Source of the DNA: Solibacillus silvestris_B
Lineage (GTDB): Bacteria > Bacillota > Bacilli > Bacillales_A > Planococcaceae
Length of the DNA: 50,373 nucleotides
Assembly: GCF_051967575.1 (NCBI RefSeq)
Contig: NZ_JBQCJW010000025.1
Span: 1 to 50,373, forward strand
Direction: 5' to 3'
Shown here: piece after piece, positions 15,646-23,024 of the stretch
Numbering within the stretch: position 1 is the stretch's first letter
Layout: each line of letters starts with the position of its first letter
Translations under genes and position numbers: made by a program
The notes under the pieces: model-generated
Told to the model about the DNA's origin: nothing
The model's input: only the letters and a program-made list of their open reading frames with translations
Database searches by the model: none

Positions 15646-15819
15646 TTACGCTACCTTTTCAATTATGTCAATACGTTCTAATATCATCTCGCCCATTTTT
15701 CGCACATATTTGTTTTCGCTTTGTACGAAAGTACTATAATCTCTTAGAAAATATAGATCCGTTAAACTCATTTCTTCTAGTTCTTGCTTCCATCTAATAG
15801 CTACGTCCATTATCTTCAT
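15646..15819 (-). CDS. Small hypothetical protein, 57 aa
   Basis: Starts at 15819 after TTAGGAGG. Amphipathic and helical (AIRWKQELEEMSLTDLYFLR). It is a single-gene unit: a candidate promoter/hairpin region upstream (15842-15905) and a strong terminator downstream. Function unknown. Confidence 0.6.
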   Translation of the reverse strand: MKIMDVAIRWKQELEEMSLTDLYFLRDYSTFVQSENKYVRKMGEMILERIDIIEKVA

Positions 15820-15841
15820 TGATATTCCTCCTAATTTCGAG

Positions 15842-15946
15842 GACATCCACTTTTAATTACAACCGTTATCGGTTATAATACATTTGATTAGTTGGAGTGG
15901 ATGTCACTCGTGATGCCACATTTCGAGCGCCAACTTGAAATGTGGA
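15842..15946. promoter_or_regulatory. Palindromic regulatory region upstream of the 57-aa gene
   Basis: GACATCCACT (15842-15851) and AGTGGATGTC (15896-15905) form a perfect 10-bp inverted repeat enclosing AACCGttatCGGTT (15860-15873). Beside it CCACATTTC/GAAATGTGG (15918-15946) forms a hairpin at the 3' end of the 15948-16607 gene with no minus-strand T run. Confidence 0.5.
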
Positions 15947-15947
15947 T

Positions 15948-16607
15948 TTATTTTATTAGTTTTAAATATTTTGGTTTAGGTTTATTAATCTCTGAGACCT
16001 CGCCAGTTTGGATGTTTTCTAAAAATTTCTTACCATTAACCCCTTCGTGCATTGTATATGTCGAAACGCCTTGTTCTTCGAGAAATTCTTCCATGATTCC
16101 CTTACCTGTTTCTAACTTTCTCAAATCACTAATTACGCCCATTTTTTCCACCATATAAAAACTAATGGTCCAATTTTGGTATTCCCAAAGGAAATTTTCA
16201 ATTTCTTCACCAATTACTTTATCTTCACCGAAAGCCTCAATGTATTTACGAGTATAAAAGTAATCCTTCCAGCCGTCATTTTCATCAAGATAAATTTTAT
16301 CGATTGGGAAAATATTTTGGAATTCTCTTGGAGTTAATAAAGCCATCAATGTGTTAACTGCTGTAATTATTGAAAATTTCCCTAATAACCCTTCTTTATC
16401 ATTACTTCTTGAATCAAAAGTGTTGACCATTTTAGTACCTGACCAAACTAACTTCTTAATAGTATCTTTGTCATATTCTTTAACGGTTGAATACTTTTGC
16501 ATTGCTGGTTCAAGAGTTTTTATGAAAGCATTGGAATAAAGAGAGAAATAATCGGGCTTTTCTATTTTGATACCTTCAATTACCTTTAATTTAATCGGTG
16601 TATTCAT
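15948..16607 (-). CDS. Hypothetical protein downstream of BRO antirepressor, 219 aa
   Basis: Not recognised. Mixed alpha/beta, with an aromatic-rich centre (DENDGWKDYFYTRKYIEAFG, FLWEYQNWTISFYMV). It starts 12 bp after the BRO gene and is in the same operon, so it may modify or assist the antirepressor. The last 60 residues (VNGKKFLENIQTGEVSEINK) read like a small beta domain. Confidence 0.65.
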   Translation of the reverse strand: MNTPIKLKVIEGIKIEKPDYFSLYSNAFIKTLEPAMQKYSTVKEYDKDTIKKLVWSGTKMVNTFDSRSNDKEGLLGKFSIITAVNTLMALLTPREFQNIFPIDKIYLDENDGWKDYFYTRKYIEAFGEDKVIGEEIENFLWEYQNWTISFYMVEKMGVISDLRKLETGKGIMEEFLEEQGVSTYTMHEGVNGKKFLENIQTGEVSEINKPKPKYLKLIK

Positions 16608-16618
16608 TCTATTCTCTC

Positions 16619-17455
16619 CTATTTTACTTGTTTAAATTCTCGTTCAATCATTGGTAAAATATCGTTTTCTTTTAACAATTCATAAATAAACAAACGCCCT
16701 ACTTGAGTCCATTTTGTATTCATCCGAACATCTGGCGATCCATCTGAACGAGTGATATTAATTGTATCGGAATGTGTATAGCCTTTAGCTTGATGCTTGG
16801 CGTACAACAACCACTGACCACTTTGCTTATATTGTACTTTCAAGACATTCAGCAACTCATTCATTTTTGTCGCTGACATACCATAATCTTTTGAGATTTG
16901 ACCGATCGTGACTAACCCCTTATTTTTCAAAATGGTGTCAGTATAATCCGCTTTAGGTTTTAATTGTTTAATCGCTGACTTTAAGGAGTCATTCTCGGTA
17001 AGTAACTTTCTGTTTGTTTCCAATGTACTAGCCACAGCCTGCTTTGTATGATCATCTAATTGAGGCAACCAAACATCAACAAAGTCAATCGCTCTGTTTT
17101 CTTGTACATACCCCCCTGTTTTACGGATTGTCGGCAAAACTTCTGACGTAACCCATCGTTTAAATTTTTTTGCTTGCTCTTTAATTTCTGGGCTATTACC
17201 TTGATTGGCAGCTCCGAAAATTAAATTGTACAAACCCGATTCATTAATAAATTTTTTGGGCTGTTTTCCCCCTTTTGTAAGGACTGTATGGACCGTACAG
17301 TCCTCTTGGTCAACATGATTATCCACCGCTTTATAGGGATTACTGAAAGTTAAAGCCTTTGCAGCTTCAGTTGCTCCAAACCACTCAATACCCTCAATTG
17401 TAAATATCGGCAATTCACCAAACATCGGATGTTCAAACATTTTTAATTCACTCAT
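16619..17455 (-). CDS. BRO-family phage antirepressor
   Basis: 278 residues. The N-terminal Bro-N domain includes PIFTIEGIEWFGATEAAKAL and the GLYNLIFGAANQGNSPEIKE segment ending with RWVTSEVLPTIRKTGGY. The C-terminal domain is a KilA-C/antirepressor type (YTDTILKNKGLVTIGQISKD, MSATKMNELL). BRO antirepressors inactivate repressors. The ATG overlaps the upstream HTH gene by 4 bp (ATGA). It lies inside the tail operon, far from the main lysogeny module. Confidence 0.88.
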   Translation of the reverse strand: MSELKMFEHPMFGELPIFTIEGIEWFGATEAAKALTFSNPYKAVDNHVDQEDCTVHTVLTKGGKQPKKFINESGLYNLIFGAANQGNSPEIKEQAKKFKRWVTSEVLPTIRKTGGYVQENRAIDFVDVWLPQLDDHTKQAVASTLETNRKLLTENDSLKSAIKQLKPKADYTDTILKNKGLVTIGQISKDYGMSATKMNELLNVLKVQYKQSGQWLLYAKHQAKGYTHSDTINITRSDGSPDVRMNTKWTQVGRLFIYELLKENDILPMIEREFKQVK

Positions 17456-17664
17456 ACAAGTTCCTCCTTTTTAATTTGTATTAAATCCCCAATTTCACAA
17501 TCAAGATAATCACATACAATGTTTAACGTAGAAAACTGAATACCTTTCGATGTTTCATAATACAACCCTCTAATAGTATTTTTGGATAAACCAGTTTCTT
17601 TTTCTACATCTGCCATTTTTTTCTTTTGTTTAGCTAATAATATTCGAAAATTATTTTGAATCAT
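17452..17664 (-). CDS. Small Cro/CI-type HTH regulator, 70 aa
   Basis: A compact HTH domain: LLAKQKKKMADVEKETGLSK then NTIRGLYYETSKGIQ, ending with EIGDLIQIKKEEL. The start at 17664 is set by GGGAGGTGGGG; the longer in-frame extension crosses the promoter. It heads the BRO operon and is paralogous to the N-terminal domain of the divergent gene 17871-18410. Confidence 0.82.
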   Translation of the reverse strand: MIQNNFRILLAKQKKKMADVEKETGLSKNTIRGLYYETSKGIQFSTLNIVCDYLDCEIGDLIQIKKEELV

Positions 17665-17731
17665 TTCCCCACCTCCCAAAAGTACACTTACACAACTAAA
17701 GGTATTACACACAAAACCTTTGTTGTTATTT

Positions 17732-17760
17732 ATAATACTTACAGAAAATCCTATTGTCAA
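17732..17760 (-). promoter_or_regulatory. Promoter of the HTH-BRO operon
   Basis: TTGACA (17755-17760) and TATTAT (17732-17737), 17-bp spacing, on the minus strand. It is a near-consensus sigma-A promoter, suggesting strong expression unless repressed. AAAGGT and ACCTTT (17698-17721) form a nearby inverted repeat that could be an operator. Confidence 0.75.
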
Positions 17761-17801
17761 CACTTTTATTCCTTCTTACAAAACTTTTAGACTCAAGGAG
17801 A

Positions 17802-17830
17802 TTACCAAACGTGCTCTAATCGTTTAGAAT
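17802..17830 (+). promoter_or_regulatory. Candidate promoter of the divergent HTH gene
   Basis: TTACCA (17802-17807) and TAGAAT (17825-17830), 17-bp spacing, ending about 40 bp before the start codon. An alternative lies at 17754 with TTGTCA, which shares its -35 bases with the opposite promoter. Confidence 0.45.
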
Positions 17831-17870
17831 GTAGATAACACCAAAATCTAAAAACAAAGGAGCCATTAAT

Positions 17871-18410
17871 TTGATTAAGTGTAATTTAGCCGTTTTGCTA
17901 GCTGAAAGAGGTTTAAAAATGGCAGACATAATAAATGACACTCCTCTTTCTAAAACCGCAGTTCGAGGACTCTATTATAATGAATCGAAAGGTATTCAAT
18001 ACGAAACATTAGAAATACTTTGTGATTACTTAAATGTTGGACCTGAAGATTTAATTAAAAAAATTAATTTCAATCACAAGTTAATTAAAAGAACAGTTGA
18101 TTCTAAAAATATGACTATCGAATATTACATTAGTTTTAATTTAGATAACAAAGAATCCGAACATGTACTTAAATTAAGATTAGAAAAAATTGTTGTTAAA
18201 GAAGACGAATATTCAAAACAAGAAATTTTACCAGGCTTATATTTGGATTTTATTTTTACCAAAGATTTTAAGCAAAGTGTGCTTTCACAAATAACGTGGA
18301 GCGAAAGAAATAAATTGGAAGATACAATTACAAGCGATTTTATAGCTTCTTTAAATCTTGAAAATCACCCTTTTAGACAAATGCATTATTATGATGATCT
18401 AAACTCGTAG
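17871..18410 (+). CDS. Two-domain HTH regulator (candidate second repressor), 179 aa
   Basis: Starts with TTG at 17871, eight bases after AAAGGAG. Residues 1-62 form an HTH domain that aligns closely with the facing 70-aa protein (shared motifs KMAD, RGLYY, SKGIQ and CDYL). The C-terminal 115 residues (IEYYISFNLDNKESEHVLKL) are beta-rich and unrecognised, perhaps a dimerisation or sensing domain. The only plus-strand regulator in the late region, it has its own terminator at 18473. It likely represses the BRO operon in the lysogen. Confidence 0.8.
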   Translation: MIKCNLAVLLAERGLKMADIINDTPLSKTAVRGLYYNESKGIQYETLEILCDYLNVGPEDLIKKINFNHKLIKRTVDSKNMTIEYYISFNLDNKESEHVLKLRLEKIVVKEDEYSKQEILPGLYLDFIFTKDFKQSVLSQITWSERNKLEDTITSDFIASLNLENHPFRQMHYYDDLNS

Positions 18411-18472
18411 CCTACTAGGTTATCTCCGCGAATTCTTTGTAAGCTATTTTAATATTGAAAGATGGTGACCAG

Positions 18473-18502
18473 GCTAGTGGCAAATTGTCGCTAGCTTTTT
18501 TT
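18473..18502 (+). terminator. Terminator of the divergent HTH gene
   Basis: GCTAGTGGC (18473-18481) pairs with GTCGCTAGC (18487-18495), two G-U pairs, followed by seven T. Confidence 0.78.
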
Positions 18503-18618
18503 GTATCCATAGCCTACCAAAAAAACCTTTGTAACACTAGGATGAGATTATTCGACAATCCTTCACCACCAGAAAATAATTCTATGGATACTCACGTTTT
18601 ATGGGAACCTTTTCCTTC

Positions 18619-18655
18619 AAGGTGAACGAAATTTCGTTCACCTTTATTTTATTTA
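18619..18655 (+). terminator. Palindromic terminator
   Basis: AAGGTGAACGAAA and its exact complement (18619-18644) are followed by TATTTTATTT on the plus strand. The palindrome is symmetric, so it could also act as a protein site. Confidence 0.6.
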
Positions 18656-18712
18656 AATCCATTGTAGTTCTTTTTCTAAAAGTAAAATTGACAGTATTTG
18701 CTCCAAAAATAA

Positions 18713-18766
18713 GTACAAAAAAGCACCGTAAACAGACTGATAGCTAGATCAGTGTTTACGGTGCTT
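18713..18766 (-). terminator. Minus-strand terminator upstream of the BRO region
   Basis: AAGCACCGTAAACA (18721-18734) pairs perfectly with TGTTTACGGTGCTT (18753-18766). On the minus strand it is followed by TTTTTTG. It would stop late transcription coming from the head and tail genes before the BRO operon. Confidence 0.8.
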
Positions 18767-18949
18767 CCGTATAAAATCGATATTTAATTTGTTAGCAATA
18801 AAGTTGCTATAAGCTTTGCCCACTTATGGGCAAATAACTGCTAACAAATATTATTGACTTTAATATAAAGCACCATTATTAAAATGTCAAACTATTTTTA
18901 AAACATCCATCCCCTTACTGTATAATATTTACAGGAGGAGGTGAGATAA

Positions 18950-19174
18950 ATGAAAAAGCTTGAAAATGCTATTTTGAGAAATGCACAAAAAAATTATCGC
19001 GAAAATAATTCACTAACTAGCTACTTCATATTTCCTGTTGGAGAGGAAAATGAAGCTAGAAGTGCACTTGATAACCTTTATGCTGAAGGTTATATAGAAA
19101 GACCTAACAAAGCGTTGAATACAAGTTACGTCACTTTAACCGAGTATGGCGTAGATTTTGTAAACGACCTTTAA
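18950..19174 (+). CDS. Small winged-helix-like protein, 74 aa
   Basis: Follows AGGAGGAGGTG and reads as a compact alpha/beta protein: EENEARSALDNLYAEGYIER and a closing strand YVTLTEYGVDFV. The helix, turn and two-strand wing order resembles a minimal winged-helix DNA-binding fold. TATAAT at 18921 lies close upstream. Its 3' end overlaps the convergent gene 19131-19388 by 44 bp. Confidence 0.6.
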   Translation: MKKLENAILRNAQKNYRENNSLTSYFIFPVGEENEARSALDNLYAEGYIERPNKALNTSYVTLTEYGVDFVNDL

Positions 19175-19388
19175 TTCGAAACCCTACCGTTCTGATAAAA
19201 TGTTGAACTTTATCTGGAATCGTAGGGCTTTTCCTTGTTAATTCCACCTTTTTGGGACAACCACCTTGACTATCCCCTACACCGAAACCGATAATTTTAA
19301 TATCACCTAAAATACTTTCTCGAAACCATAACATATAATGCTTTCCATCTTCATCCTTCCAATAGACTTCTTTCAATCGAAAATCCAT
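19131..19388 (-). CDS. Hypothetical protein, 85 aa
   Basis: The ATG at 19388 follows AGAAGGGAG. The N-terminal half (DFRLKEVYWKDEDGKHYMLW, GDIKIIGFGVGDSQGG) looks like a real beta-rich protein; the C-terminal half is basic. It overlaps the convergent 18950-19174 gene, and a plus-strand hairpin falls within it, so its full length is uncertain. Confidence 0.45.
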   Translation of the reverse strand: MDFRLKEVYWKDEDGKHYMLWFRESILGDIKIIGFGVGDSQGGCPKKVELTRKSPTIPDKVQHFIRTVGFRIKGRLQNLRHTRLK

Positions 19389-19468
19389 ATTCCGCACTCC
19401 CTTCTACCGTTTTTTCTTTTGCCATCAGAAAGGGACGAATTGTCTCTACCTGCAAACTTCTGATTCAT

Positions 19469-19530
19469 ACCCGTCAATTTGACGGGTGTAAGAAATTGTA
19501 ATATTGCAACAGTTATTTTCCACCCGTCTT
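19469..19530. repeat. ACCCGTC repeats in intergenic region
   Basis: ACCCGTCAATTTGACGGGT (19469-19487) is a 9-bp inverted repeat. A third ACCCGTC occurs about 30 bp further on. No T run follows on either strand, so a protein-binding site is more likely than a terminator. The region 19389-19547 otherwise shows no gene. Confidence 0.45.
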
Positions 19531-19547
19531 ATCGATGACTGTATAAC

Positions 19548-19688
19548 TTATCCACCCATCTTCATCAACATAAATTTAATTGCACCGCATGGATCTAAAA
19601 ACGTTAAAGCTTTTTCTGCTGAACACCACTGTTTGTAGGGATGTCCCGAGTTAGGACCCCCTCTGAATCGCAGTGATCCGAAATAGCT
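19548..19688 (-). pseudogene. Gene remnant: C-terminal coding fragment
   Basis: An open stretch of 46 codons, in frame after two stops that end the 77-aa gene, encodes YFGSLRFRGGPNSGHPYKQW then CSAEKALTFLDPCGAIKFML. It has good codon use but no start codon or ribosome site. It looks like the 3' end of a gene whose front was lost when the accessory block was inserted. The original gene is not recognised. Confidence 0.45.
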
Positions 19689-19697
19689 TTATAAGGC

Positions 19698-19931
19698 CTA
19701 GCACTCGTTCAGCATTGGCTCCTTGAATACCAAAGGGAATGAAAGTGTGATAGTACATTTGGGTTCTTTTTTCTGCAATTGAATATCCACAAGATACTTT
19801 TGTAATTCATGGGGTGTAGTGTTTTCAAATTCTTTAAGCAGCAGCTCGCACGCAAGTAAGTTTGCCTCTGCGGTTGTTGCTTTTGAATGTTTTGCCTCCA
19901 ATACCCCATCAACTACCTTTCTAATATCCAT
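19698..19931 (-). CDS. Small hypothetical protein, 77 aa
   Basis: The ATG at 19931 is preceded by AGGAGG located over the end of the frameshifted chaperone frame. The N-terminal half is helical (KATTAEANLLACELLLKEFE) and the C-terminal half beta-like. It follows the tail chaperone gene, where most PBSX-like phages have the tape measure gene directly. Confidence 0.6.
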   Translation of the reverse strand: MDIRKVVDGVLEAKHSKATTAEANLLACELLLKEFENTTPHELQKYLVDIQLQKKEPKCTITLSFPLVFKEPMLNEC

Positions 19932-19949
19932 TATCGCGCCTCCTCTTCT

Positions 19950-20153
19950 TTATTTCCGTTTCCCTTTCTTCCCAGCTCTTTTCGCTTCTTTCGCCGCTTT
20001 TTCATCTGCTGCCATCTTAATCTGGACAGCAGCAATCACAAAAGCCTTTTCCCACTTCGGCAAAGAATCATATTCAGACGGCCACTTATGTAATTTATGC
20101 AAACAATAATAAGCAATGTTTGCATCATAGTCGCCGTCCTCAATTAGTTTTTT
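19950..20153 (-). CDS. Tail assembly chaperone, -1 frameshift extension (T domain)
   Basis: No start codon opens this frame; it is reached by a -1 slip at A AAA AAC (20147-20153) in the last codons of the chaperone gene. It adds 65 residues, starting LIEDGDYDANIAYYCLHKLH, then WPSEYDSLPKWEKAFVIAAV and a lysine-rich tail. The motif of acidic residues, aromatic helix and EKAFVIA is the known T domain of G/GT chaperones. The fusion from 20575 to 19950 would have 208 residues. Confidence 0.85.
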   Translation of the reverse strand, partial: KKLIEDGDYDANIAYYCLHKLHKWPSEYDSLPKWEKAFVIAAVQIKMAADEKAAKEAKRAGKKGKRK

Positions 20154-20575
20154 GCTTCTTCTACTGCCTCTTCCATGCCAACATCAAAGCCGTTAGCATT
20201 CTGTACAACTTTTAGATATTCAGCATATTCACCTGGTAAGAGCATCTTTTTAAGCAAGGCTTCTGCACCCATTACTTTGTAAGAATTTTGTAGCTCAGTA
20301 TCATGCAAATTCGGGAATTTTGTGCATTCTACCGCCAAAGATGTTAAGTATGCATCGTAATCAGTAGTTGGCTGAAACACATTCTTTTTACCTGGTACCG
20401 GTAATCGTTTTGTATGTTGTTTACGTAACGCTTCATCACGGTCTGAATCTACTGAAGCTACTTGCCACTTCATTGGTTGTTTTGTTTCGGGGTCTACGAA
20501 ACGTTTTGAAACTACGTGCTCCTCTGCCTCTGGATTAATTGCGTTTTGGGCTAAAAAGGCTGTTAAATTACTCAT
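20144..20575 (-). CDS. xkdN: Tail assembly chaperone, XkdN-like (short form)
   Basis: 143 residues, N terminus SNLTAFLAQNAINPEAEEHV, with the XkdN pattern: a beta domain including KRFVDPETKQPMKWQVASVD and helices ending AVEEAKN. It coats the tape measure during tail assembly. The stop directly follows a slippery run, and the long form carries a T domain in the -1 frame. Confidence 0.88.
   Translation of the reverse strand: MSNLTAFLAQNAINPEAEEHVVSKRFVDPETKQPMKWQVASVDSDRDEALRKQHTKRLPVPGKKNVFQPTTDYDAYLTSLAVECTKFPNLHDTELQNSYKVMGAEALLKKMLLPGEYAEYLKVVQNANGFDVGMEEAVEEAKN
20147..20153 (-). promoter_or_regulatory. Slippery site A AAA AAC
   Basis: On the minus strand the chaperone ends GCA AAA AAC TAA. 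The heptamer A AAA AAC is a classic -1 site, and the stop follows immediately, so non-shifting ribosomes terminate at once. Confidence 0.85.
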
Positions 20576-20936
20576 TTGTTAACTCCTCCATGCTTTTCTC
20601 AATTTTATTTTTTAATGAATCGATGACTTGTTCCACATTTGGTTGCATAATCCGATTGAACTTAGAATCTACTTGCAACTTACCGATAGTTGCAGCTGCT
20701 GACAAACTTTGTTTCACTAATATCTCTTTTTGTGAAATATCAATCGATACTGTGCTGTTAGGTTCTAAGCTGATGAAAATATCAATGCCACTTGTTCCTT
20801 CGACTACGTTATCTCCTAAACGGTCAGCATTATTTATGAAATGTGTTCCTATTTGACGGTAAATTTCGGCAAAATGTTTTTGTATAGATTCCCCATTGCT
20901 AGGAGTTGTTCCTAATACATCTGCAAATTTTGACAT
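20568..20936 (-). CDS. Hypothetical tail-region protein, 122 aa
   Basis: The start at 20936 lies ten bases after AGGAGG (the ATG at 20945 is too close). Alpha/beta protein with a strand motif GTSGIDIFISLEPNSTVSID and a helical end rich in charged residues (IEKSMEELTNE). It stands between the tube and chaperone genes, an unusual extra gene here. It overlaps the chaperone start by 8 bp. Function unknown. Confidence 0.65.
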   Translation of the reverse strand: MSKFADVLGTTPSNGESIQKHFAEIYRQIGTHFINNADRLGDNVVEGTSGIDIFISLEPNSTVSIDISQKEILVKQSLSAAATIGKLQVDSKFNRIMQPNVEQVIDSLKNKIEKSMEELTNE

Positions 20937-20965
20937 CTGCTTCATACCTCCTGATTTTTAATTAT

Positions 20966-20995
20966 AAGAAAAGCCTGCCGAATAAACGGCAAGCT
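20966..20995 (-). terminator. Terminator after the tube gene
   Basis: AGCCTGCCG (20972-20980) pairs with CGGCAAGCT (20987-20995), one G-U pair, followed by TTTTCTT on the minus strand. It could reduce transcription beyond the abundant tube and sheath genes. Confidence 0.68.
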
Positions 20996-21000
20996 CAATA

Positions 21001-21477
21001 TCAAGACTGCATTGTATTCAAAATAGAATAAACTTCAGGTAATTCGAATGATTCAAAAGTGAAATCGACCGAATCCTCTAAATACTCGGCATCGGCATCT
21101 AATAGCGCAACAATGCCGCCGTCCATATTGCAATCTTTTAGAATCGTCGTTTGGCGACCAACCGTTGAACTCGCATCTTCATTAGTGACTTGGATGTCAA
21201 AATAAATATCCTCTCCCGTTTCTTGGTAACGATATAAAAGTTCACGGAAGATGGATGTATTATAGTGGAAAGTAGCCGATCCAGTACCTTCTCCACCTGT
21301 TGATTTATTCCCTTTTGAAACACGTCCCATGATAGGCACTTGCGTTTTTGTTTTGTCCCAGCGTGCTTCTAAATTGATTAGATTCGCAAACAGATAACGG
21401 TTACCTTCAACAGTCACATAAGCCCGCCCCTGCGCACCATGAATGGCGTCACGGGCATGCATTGTTAAATCTGCCAT
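21001..21477 (-). CDS. xkdM: Tail tube protein, XkdM
   Basis: 158 residues with the XkdM/DUF2001 pattern: HARDAIHGAQGRAYVTVEGN and GRVSKGNKSTGGEGTGSATF. The abundant inner tube protein of contractile tails. It follows the sheath gene as in PBSX. Confidence 0.92.
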   Translation of the reverse strand: MADLTMHARDAIHGAQGRAYVTVEGNRYLFANLINLEARWDKTKTQVPIMGRVSKGNKSTGGEGTGSATFHYNTSIFRELLYRYQETGEDIYFDIQVTNEDASSTVGRQTTILKDCNMDGGIVALLDADAEYLEDSVDFTFESFELPEVYSILNTMQS

Positions 21478-21491
21478 AAAATTTTACCCCC

Positions 21492-22802
21492 TTATGCCAC
21501 TGTAGTCGTAATATAAAGTTGCGACATGGCCACCGTTGGCTCAACAACTTCATTTACCACTACTGACTTTTTTGAATTACCCGGCTCAACTAACACTTGA
21601 TCCGGTAAGAAATTTTGAATAGCACGGATGCTTTGGAGTTCACGACGGTGAGCTACAACATCATTCCATAACGAAATGCGGCCATCTTGGTCATTTGGCA
21701 CTTTACCAAGATAACGGTTATTAAATAATTGAGCTGTATCAATAGCAATTTGATCGAGTACACGGATAACTTGGTTCATACTGAAATCTTCATTTTTATC
21801 AACCGTGAATGAAGTGAACGTATTCACATCTTCAAGCACTCGAACTTCATCACCCACACGATGGAATACATATTTCCCGCCTTTTAAAAGTGCGATAAGC
21901 TGTGTTTGTGTTTTGGTTTCGTCCATAGCGAGCTCGAATTCACCGTCGTACTTTTTATTGGTATTGGATTTATTAACAGCAACGCCTGCTTGTGCGCCCG
22001 TAGCCCAATAAACTGCGCCAAATACTTCATCACCAACTGCATCGTTTTGCACATCGATGATTCCTTCATGGTCAGTCGCACCGACCTTATGACCAACTAA
22101 CTGGAATTTACCACCTACCTGGTCACGGATACGTTTTGTATACTCAACGTAAAGTGATTTGATTGCTGGCTCTGTAGATAAACAACCCAGCGTATTAAAG
22201 CCGTATGCCTCTAACTCGTCCAATGCTTCTTGATGTGCACCACCTGTAATTGCATCGCCATTGGAACCGCCTGTTAATGGCATGCCAGCCGTAACAACTA
22301 ATGTCGCAGCTGGTTTAAACGTAACAAAATCATTTGCCGCTAAGTCTGCAGCGGCCGCAACGGTCTGCTCATCCACCACAACCCCATCAAGTAACGTTTT
22401 AACGTCAAAATTAGTTGGTTCATCAACATTTGTTTGTACGGTAATTGTAAGAGCATTACCACGTACGCCCGTGTATTTAGCTGTAGCAAAATCATTTTGA
22501 GCAGGAACAGCATTTACAGCTAGCTTGTAAAAATACACGGTAATCGCATTTTTGAATACGTCCCGAATGCCTTTTAGCTTGTCGTCCGTATAGTCGTAGC
22601 CAAAGATTTTACGGCTATCCTTTTGTAAATCCTCCGTAGTCACAGCAAACACTGCGCCATCAACTCCCCAGTCTAATGGGACGGGCAAACCGACATAACC
22701 GCGGTCAGATAAGTTCACAAAAGCACGGGCCGCACTGATAAAATTATGATACGTACCTGGTAATACTTTGTTTTGTGTTAAAAAAGGGCCTCCACCTAAC
22801 AT
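21492..22802 (-). CDS. xkdK: Tail sheath protein, XkdK
   Basis: 436 residues. The start GGGPFLTQNKVLPGTYHNFI and the C-terminal motif DQDGRISLWNDVVAHRRELQ followed by VEPGNSKKSVVVNEVVEPTV are typical of sheath proteins of PBSX-like phages. Its presence shows a contractile tail, so the virion is myovirus-type. Confidence 0.94.
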   Translation of the reverse strand: MLGGGPFLTQNKVLPGTYHNFISAARAFVNLSDRGYVGLPVPLDWGVDGAVFAVTTEDLQKDSRKIFGYDYTDDKLKGIRDVFKNAITVYFYKLAVNAVPAQNDFATAKYTGVRGNALTITVQTNVDEPTNFDVKTLLDGVVVDEQTVAAAADLAANDFVTFKPAATLVVTAGMPLTGGSNGDAITGGAHQEALDELEAYGFNTLGCLSTEPAIKSLYVEYTKRIRDQVGGKFQLVGHKVGATDHEGIIDVQNDAVGDEVFGAVYWATGAQAGVAVNKSNTNKKYDGEFELAMDETKTQTQLIALLKGGKYVFHRVGDEVRVLEDVNTFTSFTVDKNEDFSMNQVIRVLDQIAIDTAQLFNNRYLGKVPNDQDGRISLWNDVVAHRRELQSIRAIQNFLPDQVLVEPGNSKKSVVVNEVVEPTVAMSQLYITTTVA

Positions 22803-23024
22803 TTATTTCACTCCTTTATCAAAATCTTTTAAAATCTTGTCCACCTGAGTGAACGTGTATCGCTTGCTATCATCTAGCAATGCATTAAGTGCATCCCGCC
22901 GGTGAATATATTTACGGCTTGTTACCAGCTGATCTTTCGTAAATGTCGGTACGACCGACTGAATCGTTTCACTGACTTTTTCAGCAGGTACTGGCCCGAC
23001 TTTTTCTTTAATCGTTCTCGCCAA
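22803..23024 (-). CDS. Hypothetical protein before the sheath gene, 73 aa
   Basis: Basic helical protein (SRKYIHRRDALNALLDDSKR, then FTQVDKILKDFDKG). Position between the tail terminator and sheath is where PBSX-like phages have a short conserved gene. Overlaps its neighbour by 17 bp. Confidence 0.72.
   Translation of the reverse strand: MARTIKEKVGPVPAEKVSETIQSVVPTFTKDQLVTSRKYIHRRDALNALLDDSKRYTFTQVDKILKDFDKGVK

Larger units (their letters stand above)
18503..18849. other. Palindrome-rich noncoding island
   Basis: The 540 bp between genes 18410 and 18950 holds no gene. It contains four perfect inverted repeats in a row: GTATCCATAG/CTATGGATAC (18503-18512 with 18582-18591), the 26-bp palindrome at 18619-18644, a 14-bp stem at 18721-18766, and a branched element at 18787-18849. 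The last has an outer 11-bp stem ATTTGTTAGCA/TGCTAACAAAT around TTTGCCCA/TGGGCAAA and AGCAA/TTGCT. Confidence 0.7.
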
